From assembly GCA_018398585.1 (NCBI GenBank), contig JAGTTD010000007.1, positions 39,212,911 to 39,276,910 on the forward strand: a stretch of DNA of 64,000 nucleotides. The letters are read 5' to 3'. A model generated the notes under the pieces. It was not told where the DNA came from, did no database searches, and saw only the letters and a program-made list of their open reading frames with translations. This DNA comes from Simmondsia chinensis (Eukaryota; Streptophyta; Magnoliopsida; Caryophyllales; Simmondsiaceae). Shown piece after piece: positions 26,701-37,797 of this stretch; within the stretch, counting starts at the first letter, position 1; each line of letters starts with the position of its first letter. A program made the position numbers and the translations under genes.

Positions 26701-29168
26701 GGATTCTCAGATAACTTCAAGGGAAGTCCTAGCACATTTGTTGAAACAACTTCAAGGGAAGTCCCAGCACATTTGTTGAAACAACTTCAAGGGAAGTTTC
26801 TTTAACTGCTGCATCAAGTCCATTGAAATTTGTTTCAGAAAAAGGGAGGCAATTATAACAACCACCAACAGTGATCTCGCCGGAGGAACATAAAACGCAA
26901 AAGGCATTATCCATACAACGTCAGAACTTCTGGCACAGGCATGTCTATTAATTTCTCTATAATCAAGCCTTCCAAATCATCCAAAAATGTTTTAAGGGGG
27001 AATTTTTGGCTAGAAAAAATGAAACCAAGCTCTTATGTGATGGGACTTCAAGATAAATTTTTGAGAAGACAAGTTGGCTTTTTTCCTTATTCTTTTAGGA
27101 GTGGTTTCAGATACCACTAATAAAAGGGTAAACTGAATGCAGAGGTCAGGCAATCCTTTCTTCAGCGAGCTTCTTGCTGACTGCTCAGTTCGGCTTTTGA
27201 ATGGCAAACTACTTAGTGCTGAGCTATATGTGGTCCTGAAATGTCCGTGGTAGTTATCTGTTTCATATGGATCGCATAGGTGAACTATAGCACAGTACAG
27301 TATTGAAATGATTGCTTGGTATTGAAATGCTTTATCCTTTCTTGTTGCCACTTCATGAATTTCTGGCATGTTTCTTTAGCCGATGGCACATCATGTGGTG
27401 GATTAGTAGTTAAGGCGAGCCTCTTAATTTATGTGGCATGGAAAAATAAAATAGTTAGATCTCACAATATTCAGATTGCAGCAATATGCAGTCAAGGAGA
27501 TTTTATGTATTGGAAAAGTAAAATAGTTAAATCTCACAATATTCAGATTGCCAGGTCTTTTGGCTGATGGATGCAAGACCATCATTTTAGGCTGGGGGTC
27601 CTAGGAAACAGCCTCTTTTGAGGGTAGCCCCCTGAAGGGGGAAGGCTGCGTACATTTACCCTCCCCAGACCCTGCTTTTGGCGGGAGCCCTTGGTGACAC
27701 TGGGCTTGTTGTTGTTGTTGTTGTTGTTGATGAACAGCTATAAATTAAAAAAAACAAAACCCTCCTATATGCATGAACAGCAAAGATAATGTGAGGGAAG
27801 AAACCTCGCCGGCTTTGACAGTAATGACAAGTGGAGTAAAACCAACTCCTCCAGAACCTGCAAATGCAAAAGATCATAAGAGAATTGCAATTCTAGACAG
27901 TTAAAAAATGGCAGACATAAATACACAAGACACATACAGGAAACAGCAAGAGCATTTAGTAACAGTTTTGGCTCAACAGCTTTGTGGAATATTAACCCCT
28001 AACCCCATAGCCCGCTGTCTTTTAATGCCATAATGTCAAACAGATCCATTCTGGTTAATATAAGAGACTGGAGGGACGGCAGCATATGCAGTACACATGC
28101 TAAAGAACAGCAAATTATTAATTAAGTTCACACTAATGTACAAGCAAAGATTCAGTTAGATCCACTAACGAACCTAATTCAGAATCAAAATAAAATAAGC
28201 AGAAAAGAAATATTAAATGATCAAAAGAAAAAAGGGAGGCCAGCACATTAGCTTAGCATAAACATATAACACCATGTGAGGTCAAAGACCCCAGTAGACA
28301 TCAGTGCTTTGGCAAGGGGCTTAGTAGTAATTCTATAAATGCGAGAGAATCTTGAAGTCAGATTGATCAGACCGCAGACCCAGCAATGCTCATATTCCTC
28401 ACTTACACCATTCCCACTTAAGAAGAACTCCATTAAACTAATCTACCCCAAGCAACTACTTAATATGTCAAGCTGCAAGGTTGATCAAGTCAAAACAAAG
28501 TCTATTTTGCACCCAATTAATCCACCAAAACCAAACAAAGACACATCTTCCCACGTGACATATCCCAGTATTAGTACCCGGCAGAGACACACATCAATTC
28601 ATTATGTTTGAACAACCCCAATATAGTGCTATATCCAAAAATCAGTGGAGTACGATAAATTACCCCGACCCCGACCCCGACCCCGAGGCCGAGCCCCTAG
28701 CCCTGGTCTATTTCTGGAACCACGAGGTCGGCCTCTCGCTTTCTTCACCGACGGCTGGGGCGATGCAGGCCCACCAGAGTTGGGAGGAGCTGGCGCCTGA
28801 TCCAGATTCATGGGCGTCTGCTGCAGAGGAGGCGGAGAGAAGGCGCCAGATGTATGAGGAACAGTCAAAGGAGGCTGTGGAGAGGGCGACAGTGTGCCAT
28901 CTGGGCCATACTTTCTGGGCCTCCCCCTCTTCTTTTTCAATGGCTCCAGCCCACCCATATTCATGTCGCTGTTCATTCCATGGCCGCTGCCGCCTCCACC
29001 GTTGCCGGAGTCGCCGTGATGATAGGGAGGGGAGTTGCCAGAGACGGGTCTGTAGATGGCGGTACCATCGGCATTGTAAGCGAGGTGCATGTCCTGTATG
29101 ACCGGCAATTTTTGTGGCATGCCGAAATGAATACTATTCGTCGTCACTCCCGCCTCAGATTCCGACAT
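23770..29168 (-). CDS. AHL: AT-hook motif nuclear-localized protein (AHL, intron-containing clade)
   Basis: Five exons: 29168-28664, 27857-27805, 26064-25933, 24631-24470 and 24012-23770; 1095 nt, 364 aa, all phases closing. Exon 1 encodes two AT-hooks, KKRGRPRKYGPDG (about residue 80) and KKARGRPRG (about residue 145), in a Pro/Gly-rich context. It ends in an Arg-Gly run made by a GC-rich hexamer repeat. Exons 2-4 encode the PPC/DUF296 domain (GVGFTPLVITVKAGED, MSFSQNGPRAICILSANGAI, GRFEILSLSGSF, GGVAGPLIAATPVQ). The tail ends in MFGMPWK. AHLs bind AT-rich minor grooves, trimerise through the PPC domain and tune transcription in growth and development. Introns 2 and 3 each contain an Au-SINE-like copy. 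Confidence 0.9.
25008..25125 (-). mobile_element. Au-SINE-like copy in AHL intron 3
   Basis: Read on the minus strand it shows AAGGCTGCGTACATC, AAGACCCTGCC and GGCGAGAGCCTCTGAGGCACT, the 3' half of an Au SINE. The head and a clear tail are missing. It lies in the same orientation as the host gene. Confidence 0.65.
26713..26798. repeat. 35-bp tandem repeat, 2.5 copies, in AHL intron 2
   Basis: The unit beginning AACTTCAAGGGAAGTC occurs at 26713, 26748 and, in part, 26783, with one mismatch between the two full copies. It shows recent slippage or unequal exchange. Confidence 0.85.
27431..27552. repeat. Direct duplication of about 48 bp in AHL intron 2
   Basis: The blocks 27431-27479 and 27505-27552 share AAAATAGTTA and ATCTCACAATATTCAGATTG with few mismatches, 74 bp apart. 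Confidence 0.7.
27588..27731 (+). mobile_element. Au-SINE-like copy in AHL intron 2
   Basis: It shows GGGGGTCCTAGGAAACAGCC, AAGGCTGCGTACATTTACCC, CCAGACCCTGC, GGCGGGAGCC and CACTGGGC, then a (TTG)n tail. It is antisense to the AHL gene. No clear target duplication was found. A weak tRNA A-box-like block (TTAGTAGTTAAGGCG) lies about 180 bp upstream. Confidence 0.75.
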
Positions 29169-30078
29169 CGTGGGTTAATGCAGTGGTCCTCAGTGTCGCA
29201 TGATTTCCCTATAGTACACAACAAAACAGACGCCAAAATTGTCAACGACCCTGCGAATTTGAAAAGATCTTAAGAATAATGTGCTGCGGATGGTTGACTC
29301 CCTGAAGAATTTCTGATAATTTTTGCGGCCAAGTCTTTTGACGGCGCCTCTCGCTTGGTTAGGAAGATCAAAACTAAAAAAATGGAGAAAGAAATGGGAC
29401 TTGGAGTCATCTGATCTAAGATCTGATCCCAACTTGTGGAAAATATTAAGAGAAACCCTAATCAGAGAAGAACTTTCAGTGAATAGAGAGTGACCAAAAC
29501 CCTAGTTACTGCGCATAGTGCAAGTAATTTTTGACGCGACCAAGCAGGAGCTACAGAGTTTCGAATTTGTGCATGGATCAGCCCGAAAATACCAAATTTA
29601 GTTCGAATTTTGGGGGAAAAAAAATCCATAAACAAATACGAAGCTGTTAAAAATAATAAAATTTCTGAAAATTACGAGTTTTGAAAAATGAAAAAAGAAA
29701 GAAGAAAGTCAAAAAAAAAATAGCAAAATCATACCTGAAAAAAAGGGGAAAAATTAGGGAAAGAGAGGGAGGGGTAAACAGGAAAGACAGAAAAACAATC
29801 TAGGGTTCAGAAATGGTTCGAAAGCAGCTGTAAAAGACATGCCAGAGAAATTTGAATGAATACTTTCTAATTTATTTCTTTTTTTTTATTTTTTTTTATT
29901 TTCCCCAAAAAAATAGATGAATAAATAAATGCGGGTTTTACCTTCCCCGTGACTTTTGCGTAACAAAAGGAGTATTGTTTTATTATTATATGGGAAGATA
30001 ATTAGCAGCTTAGATGCCCTCACTTATTACTACTAATTACACACACCCCAAGCTTGCTGTAGAACTTTCAAACTTTAC
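29169..30078. other. AHL leader and promoter region
   Basis: Upstream of the AHL start. Several AAACCCTA-type words (plus 29452, 29499) and a purine-rich leader-like stretch near 29750 suggest transcribed 5' UTR and promoter. Nothing else is recognised. Confidence 0.4.
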
Positions 30079-30165
30079 CTTGATATATATGACCCTTTTT
30101 TAAAACCATTTAATTTATTACTGTTGTTGCTGTTTGATATATATGACCCTTTTTAAAACCAAAGA

Positions 30166-30410
30166 GGGCACCAACACGCTGCCACCGGATCTCATTAGAA
30201 CTCCGAAGTTAAGCATGCTTGGGCGAGAGTATTACCAGGATGGGTGACCTCTTGAGAAGCCCTCACCCTCAGGTTGGGGGCACTGGAAAACAGCCTCTCT
30301 TCAGGTTAACACCCTGAAGGGGGAAGGCTGCTTACATCCTTCCCCCCCAGACTCTGCGTAGGCGGGAGCCCTTGAGGCACTGGGTATGTTCTACTGTTGT
30401 TGCTGTTTGA
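30166..30410 (+). mobile_element. Chimeric SINE: 5S-rRNA-like head joined to Au-SINE body
   Basis: Positions 30166-30264 resemble plant 5S rRNA: CACCGGATCTCATTAGAAC, the box-A region GTTAAGCATGCTTGGGC, GAGAGTATTACCAGGAT and the box-C region GATGGGTGACCTC. From about 30267 the sequence continues without a break as an Au-SINE body (GGAAAACAGCC, AAGGCTGCTTACATCC, CAGACTCTGC, GGCGGGAGCCCTTGAGGCA) and ends in a TTG-rich tail. The 19-bp word TACTGTTGTTGCTGTTTGA occurs at both 30119-30137 and 30392-30410. A direct repeat of about 28 bp (TGATATATATGACCC...) lies just upstream at 30080 and 30135. The 5S part lacks several bases near its 5' end, so it is not a functional 5S gene. Confidence 0.75.
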
Positions 30411-32012
30411 AGATAATTGCCCCCGAAAACAAAGGCCAAGACTTGATTTCCTGCATTGTACTTTCAAACATTGTAACAAATTCTATGTATTATTTTATTC
30501 CCTTATAATTACAAGAATACAAAATGTAATTCATCTAAATTTTAATTCAATTATCAATAATATGTATGAAAATTCATTAGTTTTTATAATAAACAATACT
30601 TTGTTTTGTAAGATACTACTTTATCCTTTTTTTTTTTTTAGCACTAGATAATACTTCCTTACCATATATATTGAACATATAAATCAAATAAATAAATTAA
30701 ATATTTAATATGTTGCTGTAGCCTAATCTATTTATTAATAACCAGTCTCAATGCTTGTATGCACTCTTTATATCCACTTTACTAGTTTCCTCTTTAATGA
30801 TATTGCAATGTAAAATTAATTTATATTATCTATTATTTATTTTCGGAGTTAATCTTTTAATGATAAGCATGATGAAATTAAAGCTTGTATAAAATAGTGT
30901 ACATTTGTACTATTTCATGTAACTAAGCTTTGTCATATCGTTGGAGGGTATTGCAACTTTATCCCACCTTTCATTTCTTTCACAAACGTTTGAGCATCCA
31001 AAAAATTAGATAAGTAGAGCTTATCAAGACTCCAAACAATTATTTGAACCTCTAATTGGTTTAATCCCCTTATCAAAATCAGACATATAATAAATTTATT
31101 TTTACTATATATCATCAATAAAAGGAACACCGACCTTTATATAATAAATAACATATATGCAATATGTATCCTGGAAGGGGCGTACACATTAGTCAAACCA
31201 TAATATAAATGGAATACTTATTATGCCTTAAGCTGACATTGACACTTCATTATCAAAAAAACCTTACAAATAAAAGCATATTCTGATGTCCTAATATCTC
31301 TAGACAGGCTCCGAAGCCAACCGGTGCTAAACCAACATTAATATTCACGCTCAATGAGACAAAAGAATTCACTTATTAAATAACATTACTGCCCCTTAAA
31401 ACTGACTCCTACCACAGCGTTCAAGCGTAACACATGCCACTGCTACGACCAAATCAAACCACCAGCATAGTACACACAGATACAATACATATATATATAT
31501 ATATATATATATATTATTCATTCTAACAACAGAACCATTTCAAATACATCACTAGGTATTTAACTAGGAACAATGACATTTTTTAGTCATAACAAGCACT
31601 TCCTTTTGTTGGACAAAATACTCGAAAACTAGAATCCATTTAGATGTAAAATCGCATATTTCAAAGAATTTGAGAAGAGAAGAGAGGAGGAGAAAACAAA
31701 ACATGGAGGTTCACATGAAAAACTTTCAAATTGACAGAAAAACCACAAACGAATAGAAAAGAGCTTTTCACTATTAATCCTACAAGGAGGATACAAGACT
31801 GAAGCGACAGAGCTACGTATACATATAGAGAGACGACCATACCCTACAGATCAAATGGGTCTACTGAGCGAAATCCAAAAATAACCACAAATATCCGCTT
31901 CTAAATTGAGACATAAATTTGCGATACAACACAATACTTTTATTTACGAAGAACTATGGACATACAAGTCTGCACAGCATCAAATGCACGGTTCTAAGCG
32001 AGCAGTGGCTCT
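30411..32012. other. AT-rich intergenic region
   Basis: Strongly AT-rich with no recognisable ORF, plus a (TA)n microsatellite at about 31482-31515. The right end should be the 3' UTR of the CCR-like gene. Confidence 0.5.
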
Positions 32013-35000
32013 CTAGTCAATAAGCCCAGCCTTGCGGTAGCTCTCCACAGAATCAACCAGAGTTTCCTCCAGCGGTCTGTACCTCCACCCTAACCTCTGC
32101 AGTTTCTCTGAGCTCATCAGCAGATTACCATCACTACCCTCAGTAAAACTGTCACCAAATGAGCAAATAGCACAATTACTAGCTGCTTATGCAGCTACAC
32201 GGGTGATTGTGATATTAGCAGCAAGCGACCCAAATTAAGGCCAACAAATAACTCATAGGGGCTCATATAGCGCACAGTCATTTGAAACACAGCTGGTCTT
32301 GATATTTTAGGGGCCTAAAGCAGGTTTTGATCGGTGCTCCCTTTTATGGATAAAGAAACATCATACATACTGAAAGAGAGGTACAGGCAGGCAAAAGAAA
32401 AGCTGAATGGAGATGATTATGTTAGACATGACTTACCCACCTATCCCTTATTGAAAAGATGGTCTTCGATAGAGCTGAATAACAGTTGAAAATACGTGTG
32501 GTTGACACAGCTGTTAGGACAGAAGAGCACACTGGTGCTAGTTTACAGTGCCCCTAGGCTTGCATGTCTTTTGTTGTTGCTTTTCTTTTTCCATGTCTGT
32601 CATTGTTTCATTTGACTTGGATTTCATAAATATTGTTCTTTTTAAAGTAGGAGGCTTTTCGAAAACCACCTCTCTGCAAAGTAGCACCTTGTAAGGTAAG
32701 GTTGTGTACATTTTACTTTCCTCAAACCCTGCCATGGCGGGAGCCTCTTTGAAACATTGAGGGTTGTTGGAAGTGATTAGGTGAGTTTAAACATAATGTA
32801 ATACCAATTAATATGTGGGGCTCATATATGTCACACATATAATTGATAATATAACAATTAATGCATTTTATATTGTTTCACTAATTACAAATAATTATTT
32901 ACAAAAGAAAAGAACTTCTAATATAATTAATTTTCAAACAGGGCCCTGGATTTATTGGGATCTCAAGTGATTGCTTGAGTTACTTGGAGTAATAACCAGA
33001 ACCTTACTTTTTAGGGTACTTATAATTGGGATAAATACTTCTCAACTTGTCCACCAAATCCCTTGCCCAGATGCTGTGTGCCGTACATATGTATCTGCCT
33101 TCTGCCTCAGGCTTTTCATACACCAGCAGCAAGGCATCAACTACATCTCTCACGTCCACTATCAGCCGCAGTCTGTTTTCCAGCGATTCATAACCTTCTG
33201 TTCGACATAAAACAAAACAATGACACCCCATATATATATATATATACACACCCCACAATCTCTAGAACCCTTCACAAGATACCATTATTCATAAATATAC
33301 AACTGCTAAGGACTCCAATATGAATCTAGTAGGCACGCCCTAGTTCGGAAAAGCTTTGATTAAGCACTTCGCTACAACCGCTACAAGTCATATTCACAGA
33401 TTTAAGGATTGAGTTAGGGGGAGAGTTGCATCAAATCGAAAAAAGACTCTAAAAAGTCAGCCAAACAGCTTGCTTTTACGAATTCCTAAGTACTTCATAT
33501 TGAATGATGAATTGACAAACATCATATCTGCAAGATCACTGCTATTACATCCCCCACCACAACTACTGGAACTAAAAGAATGGATGAAGAAAGGATCTCC
33601 TCATAGGAACATCAGTTCAAAGGTGTGACTAAAATGATAAACATTGATACATGAGTTGTAGATGGAAAAGGTGCTATGGGGTTTACCTTTCAAAAGCTTG
33701 ATGAGGATCATGCTGCTAGCATTCATTGTGGACTGCAACAAGGGACCCAAAACAATGGCAGGACAAATTGTCACCACACTGAGACCATTTCTTCTTGCAT
33801 ACTCAAAGGCTTCGCCTTCTGCTTCTGTTTTAGAAGCACAATACCAGTTCTGTACAGTAATAACATTACTTAATGTGAGCGAAAGAACATCTACTTATAT
33901 TGCAATGTCACGGGGGATTTTATTTTCAGAAATACTAGTCGCTAAGGGGATTGACTGACTGACATACATTAGTTTTCCTGCAATAGTCTTTGTCAGACCA
34001 GCAGTTTTCGTCCATCACCTGACCCTTAGGCCAATTAGGATTCATGGAAACAGCAGATACAGATGACACTAGCACAGCTCGGTTCACTTTTGCTTCAGAA
34101 CATGCTTTAAGTACATTAAGTGTACCCTTGACGGCAGGTTCAATCAACTGCACCTGCTTGTAAGTAAAAAGGAGGGAATAAAAGAGTGAGCACAAAAAGG
34201 ATGGAAATCCAATTAAGTTAAAATCACTGCAATAGACATTGGGCCTCAGCGAAATTTCCAACAGCCTAATAATTAGATCGTAGTACTGAACAATCACATT
34301 ATCCTTCACCCGCTGGCAGAATCTCTGCCATTGCCACAGAGATTATGCAACTCAAACTAGATCACAAAATGTTCATAGCTAAGAGGTTAGCAGCTCATAG
34401 TCGCTACAGTAAGGGATTTAAATAGTCTTTGCCTCAAGAGATGTAATGCATTGCCTTCTCTATGAAAAGGACCATCAGTGGCTGAGCAGCAAAAATAAAA
34501 AGGAATAACCCTTAAATAGACTCATAAATGTTAACCTCTCCTTACTCAACTTCTAGTTGCGGACAAATTGAAACTAGATATCTTCCCCTCCACCCAAAAA
34601 GAACAAAGTATTATGAGTAGGGCAAATGAGCCGAATCGAGCCGAGCCGCAGCTTGCTCGGCTTGGCTCGTTAACTAAATGAGACCGGCTTGGTATTAGTA
34701 TCATTTATCGTATCGAGTCGCATATCTGTGCTCGGCTCGACTCGTTTACTAAATGAGACCGGCTTGATATCGGTATCATTTAGGCATGATTATTTAACGA
34801 GCTGGCTCGTTGGGCTTTGTTGGCTCATTGGGCTCATTTACCAAGCTTCTTAGGCTCATTAATTAGGCTTATTAGACTCATTTATGATTATTGTTACTTG
34901 GATTGCTAGAAAAAGATAATAAAGTAAATCATGCATGAAAATTGAAAATAAAAAAACATAAATGATATTGAATTCTGTAATCTAGACATGCAAGCCAATT

Positions 35001-36935
35001 ATCGAGCCGACTCACGAGCCAATAAACGAGCCGGCTTGTGAGCCTTTCAAGCCGAGTCGGTTTGATTTGGCTCGTTTATTTAAACGAGCCGAGCCAGCTT
35101 CGAGCCGAGCCCTTAACGAGCCAGGTCAAACCGGCACGCGAGCCAGCTTGGCTCATTTGCAACCCTAATTATGAGATAATGAGGAGGAATCCTCCTGCTG
35201 TCTTGCCTCAGGATTAGGCACAGAACTGGAAGGCACGGGACTGGCAACGTGGAACACCCCCTTGCACCCTGTGATGGCAGCAGAGATGGAATCATAGTCC
35301 AGCAAGTCTGCCTTGAAGAGTTTCAGGTTCTCTGATGCTTTCTCAAGCTTCTTCAAGTGCTCATATTTAGCACCACCTGCATGAAATTTGCAAGTCCGAC
35401 AGCAATCAACAAGTTATTATGCTGCTCCCTTTATAATTAATGTTAAGAGAGGCATCAACTATTAAGAAAACCGCCACCCCATTTAAAAACCGCGGTAACG
35501 CGTCACGGTAAGCCTTCACCCCAAGTACTTGTCATAACCCTGGCCCAAATGGCGCGGAAATAGAAGCACTCAAGTAACTCTCCTGGATACCGCCAATCAC
35601 CCCTAGGCGGTACTCTTTCCTCCATCACCCATAGGCGGTATTCTTCCACCCATCACCCCTAGGCGGTACTCTTTCCTCCATCGCCCCTAGGCAGTATTCT
35701 CTCACCCATCACCCCCAGGCGGTACTCTTTCATCCACCACCCCTAGGCGGGACTTCTTCCTATCCAATGCCAACAAACCCCTCCCCATTTTTTCTTATAA
35801 ATATAGCCTAGATTTCAACAAAGAGGCAAAGAACTTGAGCCCGGTTCTCCCTCAAAAGACCCCAACCAAAAAACCCCGAAACAATTAACATACTAGATTC
35901 ATTCTCATCATGGCAAGCATGTCGTGAAGATCATCCAATCTTAGACTCTATTCATTCTGATGAAAAATATTTTTCCTCTCAATTCTATTATTCAGTTGGA
36001 TAACTTTGTACTAACAACTACAGATATGAATAATGTTACCGTTAATTGAGGGAAAATTGGCTTCCCCTCATTGAAAGGGAAAAACATTTTCCTTCACAAA
36101 GGGAAAAACGTCTTCCATTGTTATATGCGTCATTTCAATCTCAACTCAGTCAAGCATAAAACTCATACAAATTTATAACATGAAACCATTTTTTTTAGCT
36201 AGAAGGACACAAATATTTTAAGAAAAAAATATTTTAATTGAAATATTTTGTAAAGAAAATTTTTCATCAAGAAAGTATTCTTATTAGAACCAACCAGAAG
36301 CCTAAATTATTCAGCTTAGCTGACTTAATGTAAAGAGCCAAAGTTACTTTGTTGAGACATAGCATGGCTCAATGCTCGTTGTATGGAATCTAACGTCACG
36401 TGAGTGTTTCATATAACTGTAGCAGTTTCGGAAACCAAAACAACAATTCACAGCTCCTTTGTAGTAGTTTACTGTAGAACAAGTCTTTTACTAGAGCATC
36501 TACTATGAAAGTAGACTCGAGAAGCAGTGGATGGGAAAAATATCAACTGATAATTATTTCTAGGCTCAAATCGGTTCTACGACCAAACTAATCCGTTATT
36601 GTCTATCTCTACGTACAGTATCAATTCAATTCAACAAAGGATTCCAAGTAGGGCAGCGAATCTCGGAAAGTAACCTAATCAAAGAGAACAAAATGAATCA
36701 ACAGTAGGCGGAGTATACAGGATAGCGAGAATATACAAAGCAAAGAAGAAAAATGCAGCTTAATTGAATTCAAAATTGAAATATTAATGGAAAGAGATGC
36801 CTGACAGGGATCTCGAACAGTGCCATGGACAGTGAAGTTGTTAGAGAGAAGGAGCTTGACAAGCCAGGAAGCTATGAAACCGCCGGCTCCAGTTACACAC
36901 ACTGTTACTCTTCCCTTCTCCGCCATCATCGCCAT
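32013..36935 (-). CDS. CCR-like: Cinnamoyl-CoA reductase-like NADPH-dependent reductase (SDR108E)
   Basis: Six exons: 36935-36806, 35376-35207, 34153-33968, 33849-33687, 33197-33008 and 32148-32013; 975 nt, 324 aa. The N-terminal Rossmann motif [14 protein letters not shown] binds NADP(H). DLLDYDSI and [13 protein letters not shown] follow, then [13 protein letters not shown] with the catalytic Ser/Tyr region, [11 protein letters not shown] (Tyr-x3-Lys), and a C-terminus with [16 protein letters not shown]. True lignin CCRs carry KNWYCYGK, so the change to NWYCASK marks a CCR-like member with uncertain substrate. The start is chosen at 36935; alternatives are 36929, 36926 and 36992. Intron 2 appears to use a GC donor (CCTGAG|GCAAGA), the only way to keep the family alignment. 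The introns hold a MITE, a tandem repeat and a SINE. Confidence 0.85.
32635..32766 (+). mobile_element. Diverged Au-SINE-like copy in CCR-like intron 5
   Basis: Diverged matches to the Au body: GAAAACCACCTC, AAGGTTGTGTACATTTTAC, CAAACCCTGCC and GGCGGGAGCC, then GGGTTGTTGG. It is antisense to the host gene and older than the other copies. Confidence 0.6.
34618..35167. mobile_element. hAT-like MITE in CCR-like intron 2
   Basis: It starts TAGGGCAAATGAGCC and ends GGCTCATTTGCAACCCTA. An exact 8-bp duplication ATTATGAG lies on both sides (34610-34617 and 35168-35175). The two arms carry repeated GAGCCGAGC / GGCTCG units around an AT-rich core, with no transposase. The right end lies 31 bp from the GC-type splice donor of exon 2. 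Confidence 0.88.
35594..35764. repeat. Six-copy 28-29 bp GC-rich tandem repeat in CCR-like intron 1
   Basis: The unit CATCACCCCTAGGCGGTACT plus 8-9 more bases (CTTTCCTC or variant) is repeated six times with small changes. It is followed by a TATA-like CTTATAAATATAG (35793-35805) and a leader-like stretch, so the surrounding 35440-35900 may be an old solo LTR. No ends or target duplication could be fixed. Confidence 0.75.
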
Positions 36936-37797
36936 TCCTCTCCCTCTCCAATTCCACACCTCTTCTCCTTGTTTGAACACCGACCACATCACACTAGATT
37001 TTTCTTTTTTTTTTTTTTGGTTTAATAATAATGGTATCCGTATGTAAATATTTTTAAGAGTATTTTTATATCCAATACCTCAGATTTTTTTTTTATTAAT
37101 AAGTAGGACTTTATCTAATATAATAATATTATATTTTGGAGAAAAATCTAATATGATAAATTACTTTAAATACTTATTACAATATTTGACCAAAAATAAT
37201 TAATATGGTATTTTTGTCAATATAATATAGCTAGTATTTAAAATGATATGTCACGTTATCTTTGCCTTCAAAATACGATTTTATCAAGGAGAAGCGAGTC
37301 CTATTCGCTAATATGAAAAAATTTAAGGTATTAAAAAGTAAACAAAAAAATTGAGAATCTTTAATTATTTTTATAAATTTCAATGTACTGAAATATAAAT
37401 AACTTTATTTCTTATAGTTAATAATTTTGTAATATTATTTACTCTATGAACTAAATAGTCAAATAAATTATATTTGACTAAACTGACTCATATAATATAA
37501 GAGTAGCATGGATAAGAGTTTATTAAGTAATCGATTAGCAAAAATTTTATTTAAGGACAAAAAGAGAAAGTATATTTGCTTTTCTCTTCTTTCTTCTACA
37601 GCTTTCCACGCTACGCTGGACATTTTTCCTCCGGTGCTTTTGGGCTTGTCTACTTTTTTTTCCCATAAGGCACAGCCATTTTTTAAAAGTACTAAATATT
37701 AAATTGTATATTATTGGGGTAAAAATAAGCTAACAAGTTAAGGGCGGTACCCAGCTTAGTGCCACCACAAAGGTCATAGCCCCACCAGCACGGTAGC
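36936..37797. other. Upstream region of the CCR-like gene
   Basis: AT-rich promoter-side sequence with a T run (about 36999-37018). No repeat or ORF is recognised. Confidence 0.4.

Noticed and set aside
27395..27425. tRNA gene suggested by TTAGTAGTTAAGGCG
   Set aside because: Only an A-box-like word is present; there is no B box, cloverleaf or acceptor stem.
30166..30264. A functional 5S rRNA gene
   Set aside because: Bases are missing near the 5' end, there are many changes from the plant 5S consensus as recalled, the 3' end is replaced by SINE sequence, and it is not in a tandem array.
35594..35764. CRISPR array
   Set aside because: Units are contiguous with no unique spacers, in a plant intron; it is a minisatellite.
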